Shown here piece by piece: positions 35,441 to 43,801 of a stretch of DNA of 64,000 nucleotides. The translations under genes and the position numbers were made by a program. The DNA comes from Bacillota bacterium (GTDB taxonomy: Bacteria > Bacillota > Clostridia > Lachnospirales > Lachnospiraceae), in assembly GCA_023411555.1 (NCBI GenBank), contig JAEYOQ010000057.1, positions 62,001 to 126,000 on the forward strand, written 5' to 3'. Below the pieces are notes generated by a model that was not told the origin of the DNA, did no database searches, and saw only the letters and a list, made by a program, of their open reading frames with translations. Position 1 is the stretch's first letter, and each line of letters starts with the position of its first letter.

Positions 35441-36489
35441 AGATTAATTTAAGAATGCGGCGAACGACAAAGCAGTATATTGTTGTTGCTATAATCTGTA
35501 TCGTCATAATTGGGGGTGCATCCTTATTGACTACCATATTTGTTGCCAGACAGATAAGAAATGAGTATGATACATTGCTTACAGAGGTAGAGAATGATAA
35601 GAGGCAGAACCAGAGATTTGCTTATGTGGCAATGAATGATATTGCAGCGGGAGAAGTAATTACGGATCAGAATGTAAAAAGGATTACGGTATACTCTTCT
35701 CAGCCACAGGGCAGCTTTATTACAGGGAGCGAAATAGGACAACTGGCCTTAATCGATATTCCATCGGATACGCAGCTGATAAAAACAATGCTAACAGAAA
35801 AGAAAGTGTCCTCAGAGCTAAGGGAGATTGAATATCAGGTACTGCATATTAGTGCCAATATTGTCAGTAACGACACGATTGATGTAAGAATCGTTTTTCC
35901 AAATGGAGAAAGTATGGTTGTGCTATCGAAAAAGGTTATAAAGGGAATAACAGAAGGTTCGGTGGTGTGCTATCTATGGCTTGATCCCCAAGAGATACTA
36001 AGAATGTCAGCCGCTATTGTAGATGCAGCCTTGTATCCGGGAACCCAGCTTATCACAACTAAGTATATTGAGCCTTCCATCCAGGAGGCCTCAGCGATAA
36101 CTTATATACCTGGGCTTTCCATCCTGGAGCTTCTGGAGACAGATCCTAATATACTAGAGAGAAGCTCGCAGGAATTAGCAAGAGAAGTAAGAAAGGCATT
36201 GGAAAATCGCTTAGCAAACAGCATGTCTACTGACGTCTCAGAGATTAATTGGGATATAAACCCTTATAAGCAAAAAGAGTTATCACTTGATAGCGATAAG
36301 AAAAAGACAGAGACAGATAATTCGGAGGAAGTTAATACTAGAAAAGATAAATCAAAAGAAAGCATGGAAGGGGCGGACGCAGAGGAGGATGTCGGAGAAG
36401 CGGAAGAATTGGGTAGTGTACACTCAGATTACTTCTATTACGTAGAAGAGCAGGAGGCAAAGGATGGTGTAGTGGAGTATGGCGAATAA
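35437..36489 (+). CDS. CpaB/RcpC-like SAF-domain pilus protein
   Basis: The 350-residue protein has one N-terminal TM helix (about 15-37) and a SAF-like domain: FAYVAMNDIAAGEVITDQNVKRITV, then SEIGQLALIDIPSDTQLIKTML, as in CpaB/RcpC of Flp pilus systems. The C-terminal 70 residues are highly acidic and low in complexity. In Gram-negative Tad systems CpaB lies in the periplasm; here it would face the cell wall. It overlaps the next gene by 11 nt. Confidence 0.7.
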   Translation: MKINLRMRRTTKQYIVVAIICIVIIGGASLLTTIFVARQIRNEYDTLLTEVENDKRQNQRFAYVAMNDIAAGEVITDQNVKRITVYSSQPQGSFITGSEIGQLALIDIPSDTQLIKTMLTEKKVSSELREIEYQVLHISANIVSNDTIDVRIVFPNGESMVVLSKKVIKGITEGSVVCYLWLDPQEILRMSAAIVDAALYPGTQLITTKYIEPSIQEASAITYIPGLSILELLETDPNILERSSQELAREVRKALENRLANSMSTDVSEINWDINPYKQKELSLDSDKKKTETDNSEEVNTRKDKSKESMEGADAEEDVGEAEELGSVHSDYFYYVEEQEAKDGVVEYGE

Positions 36490-37138
36490 TATAGTGGCAT
36501 ATGTTGGAATCGAAAGCTTTGATACGATATTATATCTGTCAAGAATAATGCAGAAGCTAGGTCGTAGAGTTCTCCTGGTTGATAACTCAGATACCCTGGC
36601 CTTGACCTTCTCGATACCACGAATATCTGACATCAATACTTTTGAAACTACGATCTATTATCGAAGAGTTGATTTTACTAACATGCCTGTAACAAAGGAA
36701 CTGGCAAAAAGCTATGATGACATATTGATTTATTGTGGTATGAAGAAACCGATTACTTCCACAGAACTATTCACGAGGATTGTCTATGTGACAGATTTGT
36801 TTGATTATAATATACGACGCATCGCTAATAGGAAGGAATATGATACATGTAATTGTGAAAAGGTACTTCTAATACGGAATGCAGTTTATACCAAAATATT
36901 CATAGAGCATATCTCTAAGCAAATCAGTAGTACCATCGCAGTAGATAAGACCAAGGTTCTATATAGAGATGATTCTGATTACATAAATTGCCTAAACAGC
37001 CACATGAATCAAGTATTTACTCTTAATCTGTCGAGGCATTATAGAAAATACCTGGTTGATCAGGTGGAGGTGATGTGTAACGATTTTACTAGGAAGGAAA
37101 TAAATAAGGCTTATAGAAGGGCCAGGAATGGAGACTAG
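36479..37138 (+). CDS. Divergent P-loop-like (TadZ-type) protein
   Basis: The 219-residue protein starts MANNIVAYVGIESFDTILYLSRIMQKLGRRVLLVDNSD, which follows the beta-alpha-beta pattern of SIMIBI/ParA proteins up to the VLLVDNSD strand but lacks a P-loop. The middle has ILIYCGMKK and FTRIVYVTDLFDYNIRRI. No clear family. Its place between CpaB-like and TadZ-like genes with short overlaps indicates a role in the same pilus machine. Confidence 0.55.
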   Translation: MANNIVAYVGIESFDTILYLSRIMQKLGRRVLLVDNSDTLALTFSIPRISDINTFETTIYYRRVDFTNMPVTKELAKSYDDILIYCGMKKPITSTELFTRIVYVTDLFDYNIRRIANRKEYDTCNCEKVLLIRNAVYTKIFIEHISKQISSTIAVDKTKVLYRDDSDYINCLNSHMNQVFTLNLSRHYRKYLVDQVEVMCNDFTRKEINKAYRRARNGD

Positions 37139-37141
37139 GAT

Positions 37142-37975
37142 ATGAAAGCTTTATATTGGGCACCGGTTCATGGTCAGACAGGAACTACCAGTAATCTTCT
37201 GGCAACAGCACTGATTGCCGGGCAGTACTTTAATAAAACGGGGCTCTTAACGCAAACTCATTTTAATTACAATAACCTTGAGGCTCCCTTACTGGAAGCC
37301 AATGCAGATAATAATAAGTACAGGAATTTCTTTCGAGAGATTGGCATCGATGCATTGGCACGAAATTTTAAGGTGGAAAGACTTACGAAAGAGTGGCTGG
37401 ATTATTGTTGTATTGAAGTACCAAACACTAATATGAAGCTATTACCGGGAACTACCCAAACAGTTAGGGAATCCTTTGATTATGAAATGAATATCGTTAT
37501 GACCCCCCTGCTAAAAGCCATAGAAGCATATTGTGACAATATATTCGTCGATATAAGCTCAGGTAATAACCCTTTGTCTATGAAGCTTATGGCAGAAGCA
37601 GACATTGTAATAGTGAATCTGTGCCAGAACCTGAATGTAATTAACCTGTTTTTCGAACAATTTAAGGACAAGCTCCCAGATAAGGTGTTCTATCTTATCG
37701 GAAATTATGATTATAGGTCCAAATATAATCTGAGTAACATACGTAAAAAATATCATAATTACATAAATTCAAAGAATTCAGACGTGATTCCTTATAATAC
37801 AGGGTACCATGATGCTCAGGTAGATGGAAAAGTAGTAGATTTTATACGAAATAACCTGCAGTGTAAGGAGAAGGATCCTAATTACTATTTCATCCGCAAG
37901 GCAATCAGTTCAACAGAAAAGCTACTGAGACTGGCCGGTGTTGAGGTGGAAAAGGAGCGGCCGAATGACATTTAA
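37142..37975 (+). CDS. TadZ/ParA-like ATPase homologue
   Basis: This 277-residue MinD/ParA-like protein begins ALYWAPVHGQTGTTSNLLATALI, where the Walker A slot reads GQTGTTS; the catalytic lysine is replaced by threonine. NIFVDISSGNN and DIVIVNLCQNLNVI follow in Walker B and switch positions. It resembles the gene at 34368, especially in the C-terminal VIPYNTGYHDAQVDGKVVDFIRNNLQC. In Tad systems TadZ locates the pilus machine. Loss of the lysine in both copies suggests scaffold function or atypical nucleotide binding. Confidence 0.7.
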   Translation: MKALYWAPVHGQTGTTSNLLATALIAGQYFNKTGLLTQTHFNYNNLEAPLLEANADNNKYRNFFREIGIDALARNFKVERLTKEWLDYCCIEVPNTNMKLLPGTTQTVRESFDYEMNIVMTPLLKAIEAYCDNIFVDISSGNNPLSMKLMAEADIVIVNLCQNLNVINLFFEQFKDKLPDKVFYLIGNYDYRSKYNLSNIRKKYHNYINSKNSDVIPYNTGYHDAQVDGKVVDFIRNNLQCKEKDPNYYFIRKAISSTEKLLRLAGVEVEKERPNDI

Positions 37976-39818
37976 CGAATATAATATTATCCTGATAACT
38001 TTCATTATAGCAATCATTCTCATCATATTATATTTCATATTTAAGAAGGAAATCGAAGAGGATGGGAATAGGAAGGTAGACGTTTATTCCATAGAATATC
38101 TGAGAGAGGCTGTCAAATTAAAAATCACGGAGATTACGGATGATAATATCTACGAGCTTAAGATTAACAAAAAGGAGACGAAGAAAAGGGAGTATCAGAA
38201 AGCGAGGCTAAGTAAAGCAACCAGGAGCTGCTCTCAGGGTAACGCCGGCGAGCGAGAGTATATGAAGGACATGATTAAGAGAATTCTTCAGGATGATTAC
38301 GGTATCAATGAAAGAACAATCGACATGGTAATTCCTTTTAATAAAGCGAGTGATTTGGATGCCCAGGATAAATTTGAGATCCTTTATGTTCTATATAACA
38401 AAGATAGGGATAATTCAGCCTTCTCCGTCTTGAATGATGCATGCAATTTTGATCGGGAGAAGCGTAATGAATTTGGCACCTACTATGAAATCTCATCGGA
38501 GGATATCCATGTTGCGTATTCAGTCATGGCTGCTTCATTACGATTTGTTGACAAGCTGGAGGTTGTCACTCAACGAATTTATCAAGAGGAATACGGTAAT
38601 TCTGTAGCAGACATTCTAAGATATGACAAGAAAATCGATGGTATATCAGGCGGTGTATCCGGGGCTTCTTCAGAGCAATATAACTTTATGGAGGAGGCGA
38701 TGGAGTCAGGTAATACAAAAAAGGCAATGGCCTATAATAGTCTCTGGATATTCTATCGGGGAAAGGCAATCCATCTGTCCTTCTTAAGCTTTAAGAATGA
38801 TAAGGATTTAATCAGAGTCTGTAAGAATCTGTATCGGTTTGGTTCAGTAGGACATCTTACCTCAAAGGTTGGATATAAATTATCTTATCAGGCGGATGGC
38901 TGCCGTGTTGTGGTGATACGTCCGATCATTGCGACCCACTGGGCATTCTTTTTAAGAAAATTCGATAGTGCCAAAAGTCTATCAATTGAGGAACTATTAA
39001 TTGATGAGGGAAAGGAATATGTCATAACCTTATCCAAGTGGGCTGCAAGGGGATGCCTGAATTTGGTGATATCCGGTGATCAGAATTCGGGCAAGACAAC
39101 ATTCTTTAAGGCTCTCGCTGTCTTCTTTGATCGAAGAAATCCCATTCGAACGATGGAGCAGGAATTCGAGATTTGGCTTAACAGTGCATACACCAGCATG
39201 AATGCAGTATGTCTTCGGGCATCTGAGGATGCTCCCTTATTCGATGTAATAGCAATTGCAAAGAAGATGGATGCGGCAATTATGATGTTGGGCGAAATTG
39301 GTAATTTTGAGTATGCGGGAGGGTATCTTTCCTTGTGTCAGGCAGGGACAAGATCTACCGTAGCGACAATTCATACCACTACGACACCGGATTTAATCGA
39401 TTATATGAAGAATGGAGGGATGTATACCAATCTATTTCGAAGTGAGATTGCAGCAGAGGAGCAGATTGCAAAATCCATTCAGATGGATATTCATTGGGCT
39501 AAAACACCTGAGGGAAAAAGATATATCAGTTATATTAATGAGATAGTACCTCTCTCAGAAGAGGTCAATGATGATACCGAGCCCCTTGCTAAAATTGCCA
39601 ATGCATTACAGCTAATGTCAAGGAAGAGAGCATATCAGGTAAGACCCTTAGTGGTCTATGAGGATGAACGGTATGTGATTAAGAACATTTTTAGCAATGG
39701 TTCAGTGAACAGAATACTCAGAAACCTTTCTCAAGGTGATGTGGTCGATTTTCAGAGGGATATGGACGAACTTAGAACTCATATCAAGATGACGAAGGGA
39801 GAGGAATATGCCGGTTAA
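37965..39818 (+). CDS. CpaF/TadA-type secretion ATPase
   Basis: The 617-residue protein has an N-terminal TM helix (about residues 5-28), a long middle region, and a C-terminal secretion-ATPase domain: LSKWAARGCLNLVISGDQNSGKTT with Walker A GDQNSGKT (K377), AIMMLGEIGNFEYAGGYL in place of the usual GEVRGGE and the histidine box TVATIHTTTTPDL. It should power pilus assembly from the cytoplasmic face. The start at 37965 has AAGGAG 7 nt upstream and overlaps the previous gene by 11 nt. An N-terminal membrane helix is unusual for CpaF, and the Walker B arginine is absent. Confidence 0.8.
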   Translation: MTFNEYNIILITFIIAIILIILYFIFKKEIEEDGNRKVDVYSIEYLREAVKLKITEITDDNIYELKINKKETKKREYQKARLSKATRSCSQGNAGEREYMKDMIKRILQDDYGINERTIDMVIPFNKASDLDAQDKFEILYVLYNKDRDNSAFSVLNDACNFDREKRNEFGTYYEISSEDIHVAYSVMAASLRFVDKLEVVTQRIYQEEYGNSVADILRYDKKIDGISGGVSGASSEQYNFMEEAMESGNTKKAMAYNSLWIFYRGKAIHLSFLSFKNDKDLIRVCKNLYRFGSVGHLTSKVGYKLSYQADGCRVVVIRPIIATHWAFFLRKFDSAKSLSIEELLIDEGKEYVITLSKWAARGCLNLVISGDQNSGKTTFFKALAVFFDRRNPIRTMEQEFEIWLNSAYTSMNAVCLRASEDAPLFDVIAIAKKMDAAIMMLGEIGNFEYAGGYLSLCQAGTRSTVATIHTTTTPDLIDYMKNGGMYTNLFRSEIAAEEQIAKSIQMDIHWAKTPEGKRYISYINEIVPLSEEVNDDTEPLAKIANALQLMSRKRAYQVRPLVVYEDERYVIKNIFSNGSVNRILRNLSQGDVVDFQRDMDELRTHIKMTKGEEYAG

Positions 39819-41832
39819 GCTGTATCTGATTATGGGTATTCTTTATATCACCATTGTGGCAATATTTGGCGTATATATTACGAGAAGGGATAAAAAGGAA
39901 AGACGAAAAAGAAACAGTGGTGTGGCGCTATATAAGAGTCAGCTAAAAAGAAACTACAGCGAAAGCATATATCAATATATGCTAAGGTTCCCATTAACCC
40001 GTGGCTATATAGAGAAGATAAGCAGAAGATATGAGATGCTATGTCCGGGTAGACCCGTTGATATCGCCCGAAAGACAATGACTCTTACCGGAATTACCTT
40101 TGGTTTGTGCTTGGCTGTATTAGCCTTTATCTATCTATTGCAGCCTAGTACAGAGCACTTTATATTAGCAGTCTATCTAGCATTTGTGATAAATAATGAG
40201 ATCATAAATTACTATGTGAATGGTGCAGAGATACGACTCAGAATGGAGCAGGAAAGGTTCGTCTCCAATGTAGGCAGAAACTTCTTCAATAATTATTACA
40301 TCGATGACGCAATTCTAAAATCTATGGATTCTCCAATGAGTAAGGAGATGAGAGTTCATGCTCAGGCATTGTATGATATTACAATCTCAGACAACCTGAA
40401 GGAAGCAGTGGAGTGTTACAATGCAACATCCCATGATAAGTTCATGAAAATGCTATTATCCTTGTGTGTCAATGTACTTGAGAGAAGTAATGGCAGCGAG
40501 AAAGAAAATAATATACTTGCAGCCAATCTGATTAATCTGAAAAAGGAAATCAACCTAGATTATCTAAAAATGAAAAAGCTTCAATTCGTATTCTCTGGTA
40601 GCATATTTGCTGCAGTTGTCGTATGTATCCCCCTATCGGCAATCCAGGAATTTGGATTATATATTTCTCCCGAGCTAGTTACATTCTATAAAGGCTTACT
40701 TGGAATACTCTATATAGGCCTGATCTATCTTTGCTCTGTTATTGTCTATCTACTTACCAATAGTGCGAAAGAGGTTAAACGACCGACTGTGAGCAATCAT
40801 AGACTTCTCGAGGTCATTGAAAAAAATAAAGCTGTAAAGTTGGTTCTTGATAATTTTAATAACAAGTATTATAGCCGGATGCAGCGTCTTAAGATCACAC
40901 TAAAAAGGCTTGGGGATAATATCACGCCCAATCAGCTTCTCATTAAATGCTCCTTGCTTGCCCTATGCACCTTTTCTTTCGGTATCATTTTTATATTTAT
41001 GATGCATAGCAATACGAGAAACCTGTTACTTAAGAACGCCGATGATGTGGGGACCCTTTCGACCGCTGCTACAGAGGACCAGCTGAAAACAGTGAAGGAG
41101 ACCATTCTTTACTATTCTGATAAATACAAAGGAGAGGTAATATCTGAGAAGGAACTAAAGAATGAGATATCCAAGGAAAAGAGTTTTAGAAATGAACTTA
41201 TTACCGAGAAGATCATTGAGGAGGTTATCAAACGAAGCAATCAATACGCCAATGAATACTTTAAATATTACGAGCTACTCCTATGTATTGCAGTCTCAGT
41301 AATCGCCTTTTTTACTCCCTACTGGCTTATATTATATAGAAAGAAGCTGATGCTTGGGGTAATGGATGATGAAGTAGTTCAATTTAATTCAATTATATAC
41401 ATGATGATGCATTCGGATTATATTACGGTTGCAGATATTCTGGAGCAAATGGAAATATTCGCAGTGGTTTTTAAGGCCTCGATCCGAGAATGTCTCAATG
41501 AGTATAATAGCGGAGATATTGAGGCTCTGGAAAGAATGAGGGAGCGAGAGACCAATGAAGACTTCAGACATCTGGTATCAAATCTGATCCGTTGCGATGA
41601 TATGCCCATAAGCAAAGCCTTTAGCGAGATAGCAGCAGACAGGGAGAATTATTTCGAACGGCGTAAGCAAGAGGATGAATTCTCCATCCAACGTAAAGCA
41701 GACGGTATTAAGCCACTGGCTTTCCTACCGGGTATTTTGGTAATGATCTATCTCATATTACCGGTTGTGGTTATGTCTTTGAAGGCACTCCAGGATGTAT
41801 TACGACTATTAAAGGAAACTGGTATGTACTAA
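39808..41832 (+). CDS. TadB-TadC-like fused platform protein
   Basis: The 674-residue membrane protein has an N-terminal helix, a helix pair around residues 90-135, more at about 265-320 and 385-405, and a second set at about 495-520 and 630-660. Cytoplasmic stretches such as RMEQERFVSNVGRNF and the late VQFNSIIYMMMHSDYITVADIL ... MPISKAFSEI resemble GspF/TadB/TadC repeats. TadB and TadC are usually two proteins of about 300 residues each; the size here fits both in one chain. It would form the inner-membrane platform for the ATPase encoded just upstream (11-nt overlap). Confidence 0.65.
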   Translation: MPVKLYLIMGILYITIVAIFGVYITRRDKKERRKRNSGVALYKSQLKRNYSESIYQYMLRFPLTRGYIEKISRRYEMLCPGRPVDIARKTMTLTGITFGLCLAVLAFIYLLQPSTEHFILAVYLAFVINNEIINYYVNGAEIRLRMEQERFVSNVGRNFFNNYYIDDAILKSMDSPMSKEMRVHAQALYDITISDNLKEAVECYNATSHDKFMKMLLSLCVNVLERSNGSEKENNILAANLINLKKEINLDYLKMKKLQFVFSGSIFAAVVVCIPLSAIQEFGLYISPELVTFYKGLLGILYIGLIYLCSVIVYLLTNSAKEVKRPTVSNHRLLEVIEKNKAVKLVLDNFNNKYYSRMQRLKITLKRLGDNITPNQLLIKCSLLALCTFSFGIIFIFMMHSNTRNLLLKNADDVGTLSTAATEDQLKTVKETILYYSDKYKGEVISEKELKNEISKEKSFRNELITEKIIEEVIKRSNQYANEYFKYYELLLCIAVSVIAFFTPYWLILYRKKLMLGVMDDEVVQFNSIIYMMMHSDYITVADILEQMEIFAVVFKASIRECLNEYNSGDIEALERMRERETNEDFRHLVSNLIRCDDMPISKAFSEIAADRENYFERRKQEDEFSIQRKADGIKPLAFLPGILVMIYLILPVVVMSLKALQDVLRLLKETGMY

Positions 41833-41861
41833 AAATAAATAAAAAAAGAGAGGATAAAAAT

Positions 41862-42329
41862 ATGTCAACAGCACAAAAAATCTTATTATTTGCAGTAGGA
41901 GCTCTTATATTAGCTTTTTTCGTTGTAATCGGTATTACAACGGCAACAGAGGGACAAAAAATCGCAAATTCCGGAACAGCACAAGCAAAGGAAGTGTCAA
42001 ATGAGTATTCGGAGATTGATCGCGGCGTATATGATGGTACAGATGTTTTAGGTAGTACTGTTTCTGACCTTATCAATACGGCAATCGACAAGAAGGAAGA
42101 ATTATCAATCTGGGTAAAAACGAATGCAAACAAAACAACAGGTGCTTTTTATAACTACACAATGAGTACAACGGCTCCTTACAAATTAACATCAATTGCT
42201 ACGCCAACGCCGGCTCCTACTACGGTTACTGAGTCAAATTTTATTAATCCGGATGCACAGTTTCGCGGCAAGATCTATAAGGATGAGAATAATAATATTA
42301 TCGGAATCGAGTTCACGCAGCATAAATAA
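41862..42329 (+). CDS. Pilin-like small protein 1
   Basis: The 155-residue protein has a short start (MSTAQK), an immediate hydrophobic helix (LLFAVGALILAFFVVIGITTA) and a soluble part with YDGTDVLGSTVSDLINTAI, a motif of the form YDG..V.GS.V...I that recurs in the next genes. A Thr/Pro-rich stretch (TPTPAPTTVT) precedes the C terminus. No canonical Flp pilin signature is visible, but size, N-terminal helix and position suggest a major or minor pilin-like subunit. GAGAGG precedes the start. Confidence 0.6.
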   Translation: MSTAQKILLFAVGALILAFFVVIGITTATEGQKIANSGTAQAKEVSNEYSEIDRGVYDGTDVLGSTVSDLINTAIDKKEELSIWVKTNANKTTGAFYNYTMSTTAPYKLTSIATPTPAPTTVTESNFINPDAQFRGKIYKDENNNIIGIEFTQHK

Positions 42330-42353
42330 ACTAATACAGTGAAAGGGAAGAGA

Positions 42354-42815
42354 ATGAATACAGGGCTAAAGATATTTCTTTTTGCAGTCGGTGCAGTTAT
42401 GATTGTTCTTTTTATTGCATTAGGCATAAGTACGGGGTCAGCCGGAAAAGCAATCGCTGAGATGGGGACTTCTCAGGTGAAGGAAACAACAGAAGATAAG
42501 ATTAGTTTACTGAAGGCAAAATATGATGGTAATTCCATCATAGGGAGTGAACTGGTAACTCTGATTGAGGAGGCGATTGAGGACAAGGAGGTTCTTTCTA
42601 TCGTAGTACGAACACTGGATGGCTCTCGAACGGATTATAATTATACCTTCGATGCGGTAAATAAAACGATCGATAAAACAGCAAGTACAACCACTATTGT
42701 TTCAGATAAAAAGGCTAGTAATTCCTATATCAATCGGAATTCACTATACACATGCACGGTTGAAACGAATCCTAATGGTAGTATAATCTGCCTTTGGTTT
42801 GAACAAGAAAAATAA
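42354..42815 (+). CDS. Pilin-like small protein 2
   Basis: Paralogue of the preceding gene: MNTGLKIFLFAVGAVMIVLFIALGI, then KYDGNSIIGSELVTLIEEAI with the shared motif. 153 residues. The ATG at 42354 follows AAAGGGA with 6-nt spacing; an in-frame GTG at 42339 overlaps that region. Predicted type-II-oriented membrane protein with its bulk outside. Confidence 0.6.
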   Translation: MNTGLKIFLFAVGAVMIVLFIALGISTGSAGKAIAEMGTSQVKETTEDKISLLKAKYDGNSIIGSELVTLIEEAIEDKEVLSIVVRTLDGSRTDYNYTFDAVNKTIDKTASTTTIVSDKKASNSYINRNSLYTCTVETNPNGSIICLWFEQEK

Positions 42816-42843
42816 ATGATAAAAAGGAGATGTGACAGACAAT

Positions 42844-43275
42844 ATGAATACCGGGTTAAAAATATTCTTGTTTGGTGTAGGAGCATTAATCACAGCTTTG
42901 TTTGCTGTTCTCCTTTTCATGACTGCTAAAGAGAGTAGACAAGTTGGATTTGCAGCAACAAATCAAATGAGCAAGATAAATGATGACCTTAAAAATAGTG
43001 GGATTATGAAATACGATCGCATTGATGTATATGGCAGTGATGTAGTTAACTGTATCAAAGAGCATTTAGGTGACTACAGCGCAACGGAGACAGCTCCAAT
43101 CTATGTGTATGTCAAAACTGCCACAGCGATTAATACATATACGAACGGTTCCTTCCTTGAGGCCATAAAGGATTTTACAAATTTACGATATATAAAACCA
43201 ACCTCTGTCTTTCGGGGAGAGGTGATAAAGAATACCAATGATGTCATCGTAGGGATAAATTTCATCCAGAAATAA
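42844..43275 (+). CDS. Pilin-like small protein 3
   Basis: Third paralogue, 143 residues, starting MNTGLKIFLFGVGALITALFAVLLF and carrying MKYDRIDVYGSDVVNCIKEHL. The start is chosen by alignment with the sister gene; the AAGGAG at 42824-42829 is 14 nt away and would fit a GTG at 42832 too tightly (2 nt), so the true start is uncertain by four codons. Confidence 0.6.
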   Translation: MNTGLKIFLFGVGALITALFAVLLFMTAKESRQVGFAATNQMSKINDDLKNSGIMKYDRIDVYGSDVVNCIKEHLGDYSATETAPIYVYVKTATAINTYTNGSFLEAIKDFTNLRYIKPTSVFRGEVIKNTNDVIVGINFIQK

Positions 43276-43287
43276 CTGTATCAGGCT

Positions 43288-43314
43288 CAGGCAGCAGGAT
43301 AAATCTGCTGCCTG
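43288..43314 (+). other. Perfect intra-operon hairpin
   Basis: CAGGCAGCAG (43288-43297) and CTGCTGCCTG (43305-43314) form a 10-bp stem with a 7-nt loop, without a T-run. It lies between pilin-like genes 3 and 4 and may mark an mRNA processing or stability point, which would allow higher levels of the upstream pilin-like genes. Confidence 0.55.
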
Positions 43315-43334
43315 ATTATAAAGTGAGGTTCAGA

Positions 43335-43709
43335 ATGGAAGCAGGTCAGAAGCTATTCATAGGTGCAGCATCGGCATTGGTACTTTGTATTGGTCTTTCT
43401 CTATTATTATTTCAGACCCGAATAGTATCCGATTTGTTCGATACAGTACGAGACCAAATGAAGGATAAGGAATTATATCAACAATACTATTCTGAGGATA
43501 TAGAGGAGGTTTCCTATGCAGAACTCGTGGCTACTTTATGCAATGACTTAGAATATGACATCGTAATCGATGGCAATTTGATAAAAAGGAATGTGCATGA
43601 TATAGATATGATTTCAGAATACCACCTTAGAGAAGGAGACTATCGGAAGCAATATCAATATGATGAGGGCGGAACTATCATCTTAATCACTTATACCAGT
43701 AATGAATAA
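43335..43709 (+). CDS. Pilin-like small protein 4
   Basis: A 124-residue protein with a start helix (MEAGQKLFIGAASALVLCIGLSLLLF) and an acidic soluble part containing EVSYAELVATLCNDLEYDIVIDG, a weaker form of the motif of the three upstream paralogues. GTGAGG lies 7 nt before the ATG at 43335. Confidence 0.55.
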   Translation: MEAGQKLFIGAASALVLCIGLSLLLFQTRIVSDLFDTVRDQMKDKELYQQYYSEDIEEVSYAELVATLCNDLEYDIVIDGNLIKRNVHDIDMISEYHLREGDYRKQYQYDEGGTIILITYTSNE

Positions 43710-43801
43710 GTAGGTGTTAACGATATAGAGGATATGTGCTTCCGCCCAAATTCACAGTGCTTTGGCGGCATGTAGGATAAATGTAGAGGAGGAATGAGAG
43801 A

